Source of the DNA: Sphaerisporangium cinnabarinum
Lineage (GTDB): Bacteria; Actinomycetota; Actinomycetes; Actinomycetales; Cellulomonadaceae
Reading direction: 5' to 3'
DNA: 49,232 nucleotides
Assembly: GCA_003052455.1 (NCBI GenBank)
Contig: QAPD01000064.1
Coordinates: forward strand, 1 to 49,232
Below are positions 34,989 through 44,041 of this stretch, one piece after another. Under the pieces are notes generated by a model. It was not told the origin of the DNA and ran no database searches. It saw nothing but the letters and a program-made list of their open reading frames with translations. Positions within the stretch are counted from its first letter, which is position 1. Each line of letters opens with the position of its first letter. Made by a program: the position numbers and the translations under genes.

Positions 34989-35102
34989 ATGAAGGTCAAG
35001 CCCAGCGTCAAGAAGATCTGCGACAAGTGCAAGGTGATCCGCCGGCACGGTCGCGTCATGGTGATCTGCGAGAACCTGCGGCACAAGCAGCGCCAGGGCT
35101 GA
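34989..35102 (+). CDS. rpmJ: 50S ribosomal protein L36, zinc-binding form
   Basis: This is a 37-residue protein beginning [19 protein letters not shown] and ending RHKQRQG. The Cys-x-x-Cys, the later Cys (VICEN) and His (RHK) form the zinc site, so this is the zinc-containing paralogue. It lies between infA and rpsM as in most bacteria, with GAGGGAACGAAG before the ATG. Confidence 0.97.
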   Translation: MKVKPSVKKICDKCKVIRRHGRVMVICENLRHKQRQG

Positions 35103-35339
35103 GCCCTCACCTGCGCCACGGGTGACGGTCCTCCGGGACCGCGATCACCAGGCCGCCCGTCACGACGACGGCCGGCCACCAGCGCACCACCACGAACCTG
35201 CTCGGCACCCCGGACGCGAGTCCGGGAGGAGAACGCCACAGGCAGGGGAACCCCCGGCTCGGAGGCCGGGGCCCACGGAGCTCCCCGTGGGAGGGCGGTG
35301 CGACAGACCTCCGACGAAGCACGAGGAGCCGAAAGGCAC

Positions 35340-35714
35340 ATGGCACGTCTCATCGGCGTCGACCTCCCCCGCGACAAGCGGCTCGAGGTCGCGCTCACCT
35401 ACATCTACGGCGTCGGCCGTACCCGCGCCCAGCAGACGCTGGCCGCTACCGGCATCAGCCCGGACGCCCGCGTCAAGGACCTCGGCGACGCCGAGCTCGT
35501 CGCGCTCCGCGACTACCTCGAGGGCAACTACAAGCTCGAGGGTGACCTCCGTCGTGAGGTGGCCGCCGACATCCGCCGCAAGGTCGAGATCGGCACCTAC
35601 CAGGGCCTGCGTCACCGCCGCGGCCTGCCCGTGCGCGGTCAGCGCACGAAGACCAACGCGCGCACGCGCAAGGGACCGAAGCGCACCGTGGCCGGCAAGA
35701 AGAAGGCCCGCTGA
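35340..35714 (+). CDS. rpsM: 30S ribosomal protein S13
   Basis: This 124-residue 30S-head protein bridges to the 50S subunit. [24 protein letters not shown], the GIG-like [26 protein letters not shown] signature (partly quoted) and the Lys/Arg-rich tail are present. The ATG at 35340 follows GAAAGG. The 237-base gap from rpmJ contains a CCCACGGAG / CTCCCCGTGGG stem-like repeat near 35272-35291. Confidence 0.96.
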   Translation: MARLIGVDLPRDKRLEVALTYIYGVGRTRAQQTLAATGISPDARVKDLGDAELVALRDYLEGNYKLEGDLRREVAADIRRKVEIGTYQGLRHRRGLPVRGQRTKTNARTRKGPKRTVAGKKKAR

Positions 35715-35827
35715 GCCAGTCCGCAGGGCGGGCCCTGCTCGCGCACTGACCCGGACCTCACGGTCCGTGCCGTGCCGGGTGGAGATCCCCGCGGTCAGAC
35801 CACCTCAGACCAGGAGAGAAGAAGGAC

Positions 35828-36232
35828 ATGCCTCCCAAGACTCGCGCCGCCGCTGGGCGCAAGCCTCGTCGCAAGGACAAGAAGAACGTCCCCGCCGGCC
35901 AGGCGCACATCAAGAGCACGTTCAACAACACGATCGTGTCGATCACGGACCCGTCGGGCGCCGTGATCGCGTGGGCCTCCGGCGGCGACGTCGGCTTCAA
36001 GGGCTCCCGCAAGTCGACCCCCTTCGCCGCCGGCCTCGCGGCCGAGGCCGCTGCCCGCAAGGCGCAGGAGCACGGCATGAAGAAGGTCGACGTCTTCGTC
36101 AAGGGCCCGGGCTCGGGTCGTGAGACGGCGATCCGCTCGCTGCAGTCGGCCGGCCTCGAGGTCGGCTCGATCCAGGACGTGACGCCGCAGGCGCACAACG
36201 GGTGCCGGCCGCCCAAGCGTCGTCGCGTCTGA
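35828..36232 (+). CDS. rpsK: 30S ribosomal protein S11
   Basis: This 134-residue platform protein lies near the E site and mRNA exit. [51 protein letters not shown] and the terminal [12 protein letters not shown] are standard. rpsD, which often follows, is absent here; rpoA comes next after 217 bases. Confidence 0.97.
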   Translation: MPPKTRAAAGRKPRRKDKKNVPAGQAHIKSTFNNTIVSITDPSGAVIAWASGGDVGFKGSRKSTPFAAGLAAEAAARKAQEHGMKKVDVFVKGPGSGRETAIRSLQSAGLEVGSIQDVTPQAHNGCRPPKRRRV

Positions 36233-36248
36233 CCCTCGTCGTCGGCGT

Positions 36249-36296
36249 GCCGTCGACGGGCCGCCCGGTCATCGACCGGCCGAGCCCGTCGACGGC
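36249..36296 (+). terminator. Hairpin between rpsK and rpoA
   Basis: The perfect 13-bp outer arms (36249-36261 with 36284-36296) enclose an inner CCGGTC / GACCGG stem (36265-36270 with 36274-36279). It lies at the position where rpsD would be expected and could reduce read-through into rpoA. Confidence 0.55.
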
Positions 36297-36449
36297 GCCC
36301 GTCACGGGGCAGCCGCCTCCTGACGGGGTCGACGCACCCTTCCCGGCCGGGTGGACAGAGTCCCGGCCGGGGCCGCGTGCCGCAGGCACGCACCTCGCCT
36401 TGAACCGTGCAGCGTCATATGGCGGACGCTCACCGAAAGGAAACCACCA

Positions 36450-37469
36450 GTGCTGATCGCACAGCGCCCCACCTTGACCGAAGAGGTCATCTCGGAGAAC
36501 CGTTCGCGCTTCTCCATCGAGCCGCTGGAGCCCGGCTTCGGCTACACGCTCGGCAACTCGCTGCGTCGCACGCTGCTGTCGTCCATCCCGGGCGCGGCGG
36601 TCACCTCCATCCGCATCGACGGTGTGCTCCACGAGTTCACCACCGTGCCGGGTGTGAAGGAGGACGTGACCGAGGTCATCCTCAACATCAAGAACCTCGT
36701 CGTCTCCTCGGAGAACGACGAGCCCGTCGTGATGTACCTGCGCAAGCAGGGTGCTGGTGCGGTCACCGCGGCGGACATCGTCCCGCCCGCGGGTGTGGAG
36801 GTCCACAACCCCGAGCTGCACATCGCCACGCTCAACGACAAGGGCAAGCTCGAGATCGAGCTGACCGTCGAGCGCGGCCGTGGCTACGTCTCGGCCTCGC
36901 AGAACAAGTCGTTCGACGCCGAGATCGGCCGGATCCCGGTCGACTCGATCTACTCGCCGGTCCTCAAGGTGACCTACAAGGTCGAGGCGACGCGTGTCGA
37001 GCAGCGCACGGACTTCGACAAGCTGGTCGTGGACGTCGAGACGAAGCCGGCGATCTCGCCGCGCGACGCGCTCGCGTCGGCCGGCAAGACGCTGGTGGAG
37101 CTCTTCGGCCTCGCCCGCGAGCTCAACGTCGAGGCCGAGGGCATCGAGATCGGTCCGTCGCCGACGGACGCGGCCCTGGCCGCGGACCTGGCGCTGCCGA
37201 TCGAGGAGCTCAACCTCACGATCCGCTCGTACAACTGCCTCAAGCGCGAGGGCATCCACCAGGTGGGCGAGCTCGTCGCACGCAGCGAGGCGGACCTGCT
37301 GGACATCCGCAACTTCGGTGCGAAGTCCATCAACGAGGTGAAGGAGAAGCTCGCCGAGCTCGGCCTGTCCCTCAAGGACTCGCCGCTCGACTTCGACCCG
37401 TCGGCCGCCGCGTACTACGAGGGCGACGACGACGAGGCGACGTTCTCGGACACCGAGCAGCAGTACTGA
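36450..37469 (+). CDS. rpoA: DNA-directed RNA polymerase subunit alpha
   Basis: This 339-residue subunit dimerises to start polymerase assembly and binds activators and UP elements with its C-terminal domain. The GTG at 36450 follows GAAAGGAAA. The N-terminal domain shows [20 protein letters not shown]; the C-terminal domain is at about residues 250-310 ([28 protein letters not shown]). An acidic tail ends the protein. Confidence 0.98.
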   Translation: MLIAQRPTLTEEVISENRSRFSIEPLEPGFGYTLGNSLRRTLLSSIPGAAVTSIRIDGVLHEFTTVPGVKEDVTEVILNIKNLVVSSENDEPVVMYLRKQGAGAVTAADIVPPAGVEVHNPELHIATLNDKGKLEIELTVERGRGYVSASQNKSFDAEIGRIPVDSIYSPVLKVTYKVEATRVEQRTDFDKLVVDVETKPAISPRDALASAGKTLVELFGLARELNVEAEGIEIGPSPTDAALAADLALPIEELNLTIRSYNCLKREGIHQVGELVARSEADLLDIRNFGAKSINEVKEKLAELGLSLKDSPLDFDPSAAAYYEGDDDEATFSDTEQQY

Positions 37470-37543
37470 GCCTGCGGCTCTAGACACCTCAGCGCGTCCG
37501 GGTCCGCACCTGCGGCGCGATCACTTCCCAAGGAGCACATCCC

Positions 37544-38086
37544 ATGCCTACCCCCGCCAAGGGCCCCCGGCTCGGCAGCGGACCGGCTCACGAGCGCCTG
37601 ATGCTCGCGAACCTGTCCACCCAGCTCTTCGAGCACGGCCGCATCACGACCACCGAGACCAAGGCGAAGCGCCTGCGCCCGGTGGCCGAGCGCCTCATCA
37701 CGTTCGCCAAGCGCGGCGACCTGCACGCGCGCCGTCGCGTCCTGCGCGTCGTCCGCGACAAGTCCGTGGTGCACACGCTGTTCACCGAGATCGCCCCGCA
37801 GATGGCGGAGCGTGAGGGTGGCTACACGCGCATCACGAAGGTCGGCACGCGCAAGGGCGACAACGCGCCCCTCGCGGTGATCGAGCTCGTGACCGAGCCC
37901 GTCAGCCCGAAGCAGGCCGTCGTCCGCGAGGCGGAGAAGGCTGCCGAGAAGGCGAGCAAGAAGAAGGCCGACAAGCCGTCCAAGAAGGCCGACAAGGTCG
38001 AGGACGCGCCCGTCGAGGACGCCGCCGTCGAGGACGTCCAGGACGCGCCCGTCGAGGACGCCACGGAGGAGAAGAAGGAGGCCTGA
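37544..38086 (+). CDS. rplQ: 50S ribosomal protein L17 with long repetitive tail
   Basis: This is a 180-residue protein. Residues 1-118 are the standard L17 ([40 protein letters not shown]). Residues 125-180 form a low-complexity tail, first Lys/Ala/Glu-rich, then with repeated EDAPVEDA-type units ([20 protein letters not shown]). A perfect terminator follows, closing the cluster. Confidence 0.96.
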   Translation: MPTPAKGPRLGSGPAHERLMLANLSTQLFEHGRITTTETKAKRLRPVAERLITFAKRGDLHARRRVLRVVRDKSVVHTLFTEIAPQMAEREGGYTRITKVGTRKGDNAPLAVIELVTEPVSPKQAVVREAEKAAEKASKKKADKPSKKADKVEDAPVEDAAVEDVQDAPVEDATEEKKEA

Positions 38087-38124
38087 GCCTCCTCTCCCCG
38101 CCGAGCCCTCCAGGGGTTCGTCGC

Positions 38125-38158
38125 GCAGGGCCCGGGACCGCACGGTCCCGGGCCCTGC
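38125..38158 (+). terminator. Terminator hairpin after rplQ
   Basis: A perfect 16-bp stem (38125-38140 with 38143-38158) with only CA between the arms, so the innermost pairs must open. It marks the end of the ribosomal supercluster. Confidence 0.75.
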
Positions 38159-38247
38159 CGTGTCGTGAGCCTCGCGCGTCGTGAGCCCTGCCGCGGCCGG
38201 GTGACGGGCGCCGTCGGGCCGGGGCCGGGGCCGCCCGGCGGACTGTC

Positions 38248-38320
38248 GAGGTCGACCCCGGAGTGCGGATCCCGACCCTCCGGGGTCGACCTCGTGACCT
38301 CGGGTCGATCTCGCGAGGTC
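38248..38320. promoter_or_regulatory. Inverted repeats upstream of the alpha/beta hydrolase gene
   Basis: A perfect 16-bp inverted repeat (38248-38263 with 38278-38293, built on GAGGTCGACC / GGTCGACCTC) is followed by a second, 7-bp one (GACCTCG 38296-38302 with CGAGGTC 38314-38320). All four half-sites share a GAGGTC core. They end just before the -10-like box of the next gene, a position suited to an operator. A terminator-like role is less likely because rplQ already has its own hairpin. Confidence 0.5.
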
Positions 38321-38327
38321 CTGGGCC

Positions 38328-38333
38328 TACGGT
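38328..38333 (+). promoter_or_regulatory. -10 box of a leaderless hydrolase transcript
   Basis: TACGGT ends six bases before the GTG at 38340, the geometry of a leaderless mRNA whose first base is the start codon. No -35 consensus is present, and the start has no ribosome-binding site. Confidence 0.45.
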
Positions 38334-38339
38334 CGAGAC

Positions 38340-39227
38340 GTGACCTCCACCGACGCGTCGCCCCGGACCGGGGCGTGGCCGCCCGTCGTCCTCGTGCACG
38401 GCTCGCGCACGTCACGCTCGATGTGGCGCGACCAGCTCGCGGCGCTGCGCCGCGCCGGGGTGCGGGCCCTCGCGGTGGACCTGCCGGGCCACGGGGCGCG
38501 GCGCGGCGAGGCGTTCACGCTCGACGGCGCGGTCGAGGCGGTCGCGGCCGGGATCGACGAGGTCGGCGGACGCGCGCTCGTCGTCGGGCTGTCCCTCGGG
38601 GGCTACGTCGCGATCGAGACGCGCGCGCGCCACCCGGAGCGCGTCGTGGGTCTGGTCGCCGCCGCGTGCTCGACGCCGCCGTCGACGCGTCTGCGCGGCG
38701 GCTGGCTCGTCCTCGCGCGCGGCATCGAGCGGCTCCCGGACGGGGGCGCCGGGCTGAACCAGGCGCTCGTCGACCGGGCGATGACGCCCCAGGCCGGCGC
38801 CGACCTCGCGGCGGGCGGGTTCGCCCTGGACGTCATGAGCGCGATCCTGCGCGAGGTGGGGGCGGTCGACCCGGTCCGGGCTCTCGCGGCGGCGGACTCG
38901 CCGGTCTGGCTCGTCAACGGCCGCTGGGACCACTTCCGGCTCGGGGAGCGCGGGTTCCTCGCCGCGGCGCGCGCGCGTGTGGCCACGGCCCGGCTCGTCG
39001 TCGTCCCGGGTGCGAGGCACCTGGTGAGCCTGGACGCGCCCGTGGCGTTCAACCGCGTCCTGCTCGGCGCCCACCGCACGCTGGCCGCGGGCGCGTCGCC
39101 CGGGGACGGGGGAGCGGACGCCACGCCGGGCTCCTCCGGGTCCGCGGCGGGACTCCGCACCGCGGGAGCCGCGCCGGGTCCCCGCCCCGCCGAAGGGGCG
39201 CCTCAGCGCCGCACGGCCCGTCGCTGA
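38340..39227 (+). CDS. Alpha/beta hydrolase
   Basis: This is a 295-residue cytoplasmic protein with a full alpha/beta-hydrolase core. The oxyanion HG is in VVLVHGSRTS. The nucleophile is Ser85 (GLSLGGY), with Asp197 (NGRWDHF) and His227 (GARHLVSL) completing the triad. Residues 250-295 are an Ala/Gly/Pro-rich tail. The substrate cannot be predicted; esterase, lactonase or haloperoxidase-like activities are all possible. It converges with the ROK gene, 16 bases away. Confidence 0.8.
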   Translation: MTSTDASPRTGAWPPVVLVHGSRTSRSMWRDQLAALRRAGVRALAVDLPGHGARRGEAFTLDGAVEAVAAGIDEVGGRALVVGLSLGGYVAIETRARHPERVVGLVAAACSTPPSTRLRGGWLVLARGIERLPDGGAGLNQALVDRAMTPQAGADLAAGGFALDVMSAILREVGAVDPVRALAAADSPVWLVNGRWDHFRLGERGFLAAARARVATARLVVVPGARHLVSLDAPVAFNRVLLGAHRTLAAGASPGDGGADATPGSSGSAAGLRTAGAAPGPRPAEGAPQRRTARR

Positions 39228-39243
39228 GAGGGTGGCTGAGGGG

Positions 39244-40014
39244 TCAGGCGGGCGGGAGGTCCCATGCGCGAGCGCCCCCGACGAGCGCCGCCGAGTTCGG
39301 CACCACGACGACGTCGTCGCCGAGCCGGTCGAGGACGCTCGGCGTGATCCGCCGCGAGTTGCCCCCGCCCAGGTAGAGGCGGTCCCACCAGAACACGGGC
39401 CGCAGGCCCTCGACGACCGCGAGGACCCGCCGCGACCAGAGCCCGTCGCCGAGGCGGCGACGCTCGGGCTCGCCGACGTACTCGTCGTACGTGGTGCCGC
39501 GCCGCACGGGCGCCCGCGACCACTCGAGGTGCGGGGCGAGCCGACCCCCGTGGAACAGCGCGGAGCCGAGCCCCGTCCCCAGCGTCAGCACGAGCTCGAG
39601 CCCGGACGCCGCGACGACGCCCGCGCCGTGCACCTCGGCGTCGTTGAGCACGAGCGCCGGGACGCCGAGCCGGTGCTCGACGGCGGCGCGGACGTCGAAG
39701 CTCGTCCACGCCTCGACGAGCGCGGGGTCCACGCGCGACCGCGGCCCGCTGCGCGTCACGTAGTGGGGCGTGTGCACGACGACGCCGCGCCGGATCATCC
39801 CGGGCATGCCCACCGTGACCCGGTCCGCGGGAGGCAGCGTGGCCGCGATGCCGGCGACCGTCTCGACGAGAAGGTCGGGCGGGAGGGGGTAGGGCGTGGG
39901 GACGCGCACGGCCGCGGCGTGCGCGGTGCCCGACGCGTCGAGCACGTTCGCCTTGATCCCGCCCCCGCCGCAGTCGACGGCGAGCGTGCGGACGTCGTGC
40001 GGGTCGCCGGTCAT
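39244..40014 (-). CDS. ROK family protein, polyphosphate-glucokinase-like but with altered sugar site
   Basis: This is a 256-residue sugar-kinase-fold protein. The phosphate-1 motif is LAVDCGGGGIKANVLD; NDAEVHGAG and TLGTGLGSALFHGG follow in the order of polyphosphate glucokinases, and LYLGGGNS near the end is the adenosine motif. The usual glucose-contacting E-L-G-H-L-E motif reads EWSRAPVRRG, so the key His and Glu are missing. The zinc-type C-x-C-G-x-x-G-C motif is also absent. It may act on another substrate or be non-catalytic. The ATG at 40014 lies 7 bases from a TACGCT box, suggesting a leaderless transcript. Confidence 0.75.
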   Translation of the reverse strand: MTGDPHDVRTLAVDCGGGGIKANVLDASGTAHAAAVRVPTPYPLPPDLLVETVAGIAATLPPADRVTVGMPGMIRRGVVVHTPHYVTRSGPRSRVDPALVEAWTSFDVRAAVEHRLGVPALVLNDAEVHGAGVVAASGLELVLTLGTGLGSALFHGGRLAPHLEWSRAPVRRGTTYDEYVGEPERRRLGDGLWSRRVLAVVEGLRPVFWWDRLYLGGGNSRRITPSVLDRLGDDVVVVPNSAALVGGARAWDLPPA

Positions 40015-40021
40015 GGGCGGC

Positions 40022-40027
40022 AGCGTA
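40022..40027 (-). promoter_or_regulatory. -10 box of the ROK gene (leaderless)
   Basis: Read on the minus strand, TACGCT ends seven bases before the ATG at 40014. There is no ribosome-binding site between them. It shares the 62-base divergent region with the truA box. Confidence 0.4.
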
Positions 40028-40062
40028 GGCACGGCGGCGCGCGCGGCGCACGGGCGGGCGAC

Positions 40063-40068
40063 TACGGT
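40063..40068 (+). promoter_or_regulatory. -10 box of truA (leaderless or nearly so)
   Basis: TACGGT ends eight bases before the GTG at 40077, with no ribosome-binding site in between. The element is identical to the one before the hydrolase gene. Confidence 0.4.
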
Positions 40069-40076
40069 GATCTCCC

Positions 40077-41024
40077 GTGACCGCCGTCCCGCCCCCCGCA
40101 CTCCCGGACCCCGACGCCCCGCGACCCGACGTGCCGGACGACGTCGTGCGCGTGCGCCTGGACCTCGCGTACCAGGGGACGGCGTTCGCCGGCTGGGCGC
40201 GGCAGCCGACGCTGCGCACGGTGCAGGGGACGATCGAGGAGGGGCTCGCGACGATCCTGCGGGGCGCGGCGCCACGGCTCACGGTCGCGGGCCGCACGGA
40301 CGCGGGCGTGCACGCGCGGGGCCAGGTCGCGCACGTCGACCTCGCGCGGGCGCAGTGGGAGGCGCTGCCCGGCCGGTCCGACCGCGCGCCGGGGGACGCG
40401 CTCGTCGCGCGGCTGGGCGGCGTGCTGCCGGGGGACGTCGTCGTGCACCGCGCGACGCGGGCACCGGCCGGGTTCGACGCCCGCTTCTCCGCGCTGCACC
40501 GCGCGTACACCTACCGCGTGGCGGACGACCCGGCGCAGCGCGACCCGCTGCGCCGGGAGTGGGTGCTGTGGAACCGCCGACCGCTCGACGTCGCGGCGAT
40601 GGACGCGGCCGTGCGGCCCCTGCTCGGGGTGCGGGACTTCGCCGCGTTCTGCAAGCCGCGACCCGGCGCGACGACGATCCGCGAGCTGCAGCACCTGTCG
40701 TGGTCGCGCCCGACGGACGGGCCCGACGCGGGACTCGTCGTCGCGCACGTCCGCGCGGACGCGTTCTGCCACAACATGGTGCGCGCGCTCGTCGGCGCGT
40801 CGCTCGCCGTGGGGGAGGGGCGGCGCGGCGTGGGCTGGCCCGCCGAGCTCCTCGCGAGCCGGCGCCGGGACGCGGGGGCGGGCGTGGTGCCCGCGCACGG
40901 GCTCGTGCTCGAGGAGGTCACCTACCCGCCCGACGCCGAGCTCGCGGCGCGTGCCGACCGCATCCGCGCCGTGCGGAACGAGGAGGACGTCTGGGAGGAC
41001 GCGCCGCCCCGCGAGCCGGCCTGA
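40077..41024 (+). CDS. truA: tRNA pseudouridine(38-40) synthase TruA
   Basis: This 315-residue enzyme makes pseudouridine at positions 38-40 of the tRNA anticodon stem. The catalytic Asp75 is in [36 protein letters not shown] and [11 protein letters not shown] are also family hallmarks. The first 20 residues are a Pro/Asp-rich extension. In many genomes truA sits between rplQ and rplM; here extra genes lie on both sides. Confidence 0.95.
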   Translation: MTAVPPPALPDPDAPRPDVPDDVVRVRLDLAYQGTAFAGWARQPTLRTVQGTIEEGLATILRGAAPRLTVAGRTDAGVHARGQVAHVDLARAQWEALPGRSDRAPGDALVARLGGVLPGDVVVHRATRAPAGFDARFSALHRAYTYRVADDPAQRDPLRREWVLWNRRPLDVAAMDAAVRPLLGVRDFAAFCKPRPGATTIRELQHLSWSRPTDGPDAGLVVAHVRADAFCHNMVRALVGASLAVGEGRRGVGWPAELLASRRRDAGAGVVPAHGLVLEEVTYPPDAELAARADRIRAVRNEEDVWEDAPPREPA

Positions 41025-41060
41025 GCCGGCCGCGGGCGGGCGCTCGTCCTCGGTGCTCCT

Positions 41061-41091
41061 CGACCTCAGGGCTCCCCGACCTCAGGGCTCC
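41061..41091. repeat. Two direct copies of a 15-bp sequence
   Basis: CGACCTCAGGGCTCC occurs at 41061-41075 and 41077-41091 with a 16-base period. The second copy contains the stop codon of the DUF5709 gene on the minus strand. It looks like a small local duplication. Confidence 0.7.
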
Positions 41092-41483
41092 TCGACGACG
41101 TGGACGGCGGCCTCCTCGGCGCCGGCGGCGCCCCCGGAGATCCCCTCGTCGTCGGCGTACGTGTCGTTCTGGCGCCCGTCGAGGGCGTCGGGGTCCGCGA
41201 CGAGGCGGCCCGCGCGGGTCTCGTCGGGGCGCTCGGACGGGTCGCGCTCCCACTCCTCCGGCTCCTCCTCGGCCAGGCGCTGGTCGAGGGTCTCGCCGTG
41301 CACCTCTTCCCACGGCGTCTCGCCGAAGTGGTTCGAGCGGGGGCGCTCGGGCGGGGAGTAGCCCTCGTCGAGCACGTCGTCCACGCCGCGGTCGAGGAGC
41401 GTCTCCTCGGGCTGGAGCTGGTCGGTGTCGCCCTCGGCGCCCGTCTCCGGGTCGGGGCTCGTGGCGGTGGTGTCTTCGCTCAT
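41082..41483 (-). CDS. DUF5709 domain-containing protein
   Basis: This is a 133-residue, very acidic and probably flexible protein. The family motif is QPEETLLDRGVDDVLDEGYSPPERP, followed by W-E and R-L segments (ETLDQRLAEEEPEEW) and GRLVADPDALDG. The function is unknown. The ATG at 41483 begins MSEDTTATSPDPETG. It is encoded opposite to truA, converging with it. Confidence 0.85.
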   Translation of the reverse strand: MSEDTTATSPDPETGAEGDTDQLQPEETLLDRGVDDVLDEGYSPPERPRSNHFGETPWEEVHGETLDQRLAEEEPEEWERDPSERPDETRAGRLVADPDALDGRQNDTYADDEGISGGAAGAEEAAVHVVEEP

Positions 41484-41651
41484 GCATTCCACCCTGGCAC
41501 CTCGCGGGGACGGACGCAGCCCCGGACGCTCGTGCCTGCGAGGACGTCGCGCCGGGACTACGGTGGGGCCGCACCGCACCGCACCGCTCGCGCGACCGCC
41601 GCACCACCGCGCCGCAGCGATCCGCTGAACACGTACCCGGAGGACGACGCC

Positions 41652-42263
41652 ATGGCCGGCATCGACGACATCCTGTCCACCGTCCCGCTCGACCAGCTCG
41701 CCGGTCGGCTCGGCGTCGACGAGGCGACGGCGCAGCGCGCGGTCGGCGCGGCGCTGCCCGCGCTGCTGGGCGGGCTGCGCGCGAACGCCCAGGACCCGGC
41801 GGGCGCGGCGTCGCTCGGCGAGGCCGTCGCGCAGCACGACCCCGCGCTCGTCGAGGGCGGGGTCGACCTCGACGACGTCGACACGGACGACGGCCGCAAG
41901 ATCGTCGGGCACGTGTTCGGGCAGAACGAGCAGGCGGTCGTCGCTCAGCTCGCCGACTCGACGGGCACCGGCAAGGACCTGCTCGCCAAGGTGCTGCCCG
42001 CGCTCGCGCCGATCGCGCTGGCCTTCCTCGCGAAGCAGCTCGGCGGTGCCGGAGCGCCGGGCGGCGCCCCGACCGGCACCGGCACCGGCAACGGCTCCGC
42101 GACGAGGAAGAGCGGGGACGAGCGGTCGGGAGCTCCGCAGACCGGCGGGGGCGGACTGGGTGACGTCCTCGGCGGGCTGCTGAGCGGCGGCTCGGGCTCC
42201 GGGGGCGGGCTCGGCGACCTCCTGGGCGGGCTGGGCGGTCTCCTCGGGGGCGGCCGGCGCTGA
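41652..42263 (+). CDS. DUF937 domain-containing (YidB-like) protein
   Basis: This is a 203-residue soluble protein. Residues 1-135 form the DUF937 helical domain (LSTVPLDQLAGRLGVDEATAQRAVGAALPALLGGL, partly quoted; GRKIVGHVFGQNEQAVVAQLA). Residues 136-203 are Gly-rich with repeated GLGDVLGGLL / GLGDLLGGLGGLLGG units. The ATG at 41652 follows CGGAGGA. The function is unknown. Confidence 0.85.
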   Translation: MAGIDDILSTVPLDQLAGRLGVDEATAQRAVGAALPALLGGLRANAQDPAGAASLGEAVAQHDPALVEGGVDLDDVDTDDGRKIVGHVFGQNEQAVVAQLADSTGTGKDLLAKVLPALAPIALAFLAKQLGGAGAPGGAPTGTGTGNGSATRKSGDERSGAPQTGGGGLGDVLGGLLSGGSGSGGGLGDLLGGLGGLLGGGRR

Positions 42264-42326
42264 GCCCCTCGGGCGGGCGTCCACAAAGCGCGTGACCGCG
42301 CGGCCGACGTCGGGGACCATGACGGG

Positions 42327-44021
42327 GTGGGACACCTCGACCTCAGCGACGTCACGTATCACCTGCCCGACGGGCGCACCCTGCTCGACGGCGTCGACCT
42401 GCGGGTCGCGGACGGCGCGCGCGTCGCGCTCGTAGGGCCCAACGGCGTCGGGAAGTCGACGCTGCTGCGCATCGTCACCGGCGAGGTCGCGCCGCACGGG
42501 GGCGCCGTCGTGCGCAGCGGCGGGCTCGGGGTCATGCGCCAGGACGTGGGCCGCATCGACGACGACCGCACGGTGCGCGACCTGCTCGTCGGGCTCGCGC
42601 CGACCGCCGTCCGCGAGGCGGCGCTCGAGCTCGCGGCCGCCGAGCACGACATCATGACGGTCGACGACGAGCCCGCCCAGCTCCGCTACGCGCAGGCCCT
42701 CGTGGACTGGGCGGACGTGGGCGGCTACGACGCCGAGGCCGGCTGGGACGAGGTGACCGACGAGGTGCTGTCGGTCCCGTTCGAGAAGGCGCAGTGGCGC
42801 GACGTGTGCTCGCTGTCGGGGGGCGAGCAGAAGCGGCTCGCGCTCACGGCGCTGCTGCGCGGGCCGGAGGAGGTCCTGCTGCTCGACGAGCCGGACAACC
42901 ACCTCGACGTGCCGACGAAGCGCTGGCTCGAGGAGCGGCTCGTCGCGTCGTCCAAGACGGTCCTCTTCGTGTCGCACGACCGGGAGCTGCTGTCGCGCAC
43001 CGCGACGCAGGTCGCGACGCTCGAGCCGACGCCGGGCGGCGGCACGGTGTGGGTGCACGGCGGCGGCTTCGCGACGTACGCCCAGGCCCGCGCCGACCGA
43101 CGCGACCGGCTCGCCGAGCTCGCGCGGCGCTGGGACGAGGAGCACGCCAAGCTCCAGGAGCTCGTCCGGACGCTCAAGACGAAGGCCGCGTTCAACGACG
43201 GGCTCGCGAGCCGGTACCAGGCCGCGCGCACGCGCCTGCGCAAGTTCGAGGAGGCGGGGCGTCCCGAGGTGGTCGCGCGCGACCAGAACGTGACCGTGCG
43301 GCTCACGGGCGGGCGGACGGCCAAGCGCGCGGTGACGTGCGAGCGGCTCGAGCTCACGGGGCTCATGAAGCCGTTCGACGTCGAGGTGTTCTTCGGCGAG
43401 CGCGTCGCGGTGCTCGGCTCGAACGGGTCCGGCAAGTCGCACTTCCTGCGCCTCCTCGCCGCGGGCGGGAGCGACCCCGAGCCGGGCACCGTGCCGGACG
43501 ACGTGGCCGGCGGCCCGTCGGCGCCCGCCCCCGTGGCGCACACGGGCCGGGCCGCGCTCGGGTCGCGGGTGCGGCCGGGCTGGTTCGCGCAGAACCACGA
43601 CCACCCGGAGCTGCGCGGGCGCACGCTGCTGGAGATCCTCCACCGCGGCGAGGGGCACCGGGCGGGGATGGGGCGCGAGGGCGCGAGCCGGGCGCTCGAC
43701 CGGTACGAGCTCGTGGGCCAGGCCGAGCAGCGCTTCGAGACGCTCTCGGGCGGCCAGCAGGCGCGCTTCCAGATCCTGCTCCTCGAGCTCGACGGCGCGA
43801 CGCTGCTCCTGCTCGACGAGCCGACCGACAACCTCGACCTGCACTCGGCGGAGGCGCTCGAGGCAGGGCTCGCGGCCTTCCAGGGCACCGTGCTCGCGGT
43901 GACGCACGACCGGTGGTTCGCGCGCGGCTTCGACCGGTTCCTCGTGTTCCGCGAGGACGGCGAGGTCGTCGAGGCGCCGGAGCCGGTCTGGGACGTCGAG
44001 CGCGTCCGTCGGGCGCGCTAG
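42327..44021 (+). CDS. ABC-F family ATP-binding protein
   Basis: This 564-residue protein has two ABC ATPase domains and no membrane segment, as in ABC-F translation factors. Domain 1 has Walker [10 protein letters not shown] (37-45), LSGGEQKRL and [11 protein letters not shown] charged inter-domain linker around residues 245-310 follows. Domain 2 has [18 protein letters not shown] and [12 protein letters not shown]. These proteins bind the ribosomal E site and either tune translation or protect against antibiotics; the linker sequence does not allow me to say which. Confidence 0.88.
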   Translation: MGHLDLSDVTYHLPDGRTLLDGVDLRVADGARVALVGPNGVGKSTLLRIVTGEVAPHGGAVVRSGGLGVMRQDVGRIDDDRTVRDLLVGLAPTAVREAALELAAAEHDIMTVDDEPAQLRYAQALVDWADVGGYDAEAGWDEVTDEVLSVPFEKAQWRDVCSLSGGEQKRLALTALLRGPEEVLLLDEPDNHLDVPTKRWLEERLVASSKTVLFVSHDRELLSRTATQVATLEPTPGGGTVWVHGGGFATYAQARADRRDRLAELARRWDEEHAKLQELVRTLKTKAAFNDGLASRYQAARTRLRKFEEAGRPEVVARDQNVTVRLTGGRTAKRAVTCERLELTGLMKPFDVEVFFGERVAVLGSNGSGKSHFLRLLAAGGSDPEPGTVPDDVAGGPSAPAPVAHTGRAALGSRVRPGWFAQNHDHPELRGRTLLEILHRGEGHRAGMGREGASRALDRYELVGQAEQRFETLSGGQQARFQILLLELDGATLLLLDEPTDNLDLHSAEALEAGLAAFQGTVLAVTHDRWFARGFDRFLVFREDGEVVEAPEPVWDVERVRRAR

Positions 44022-44028
44022 CCGTCCC

Positions 44029-44034
44029 TATCCT
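44029..44034 (+). promoter_or_regulatory. -10 box of trhO (leaderless)
   Basis: TATCCT ends seven bases before the ATG at 44042, which fits a leaderless transcript, although GGTGG in between could serve as a very close ribosome-binding site. Confidence 0.35.
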
Positions 44035-44041
44035 GGTGGGC

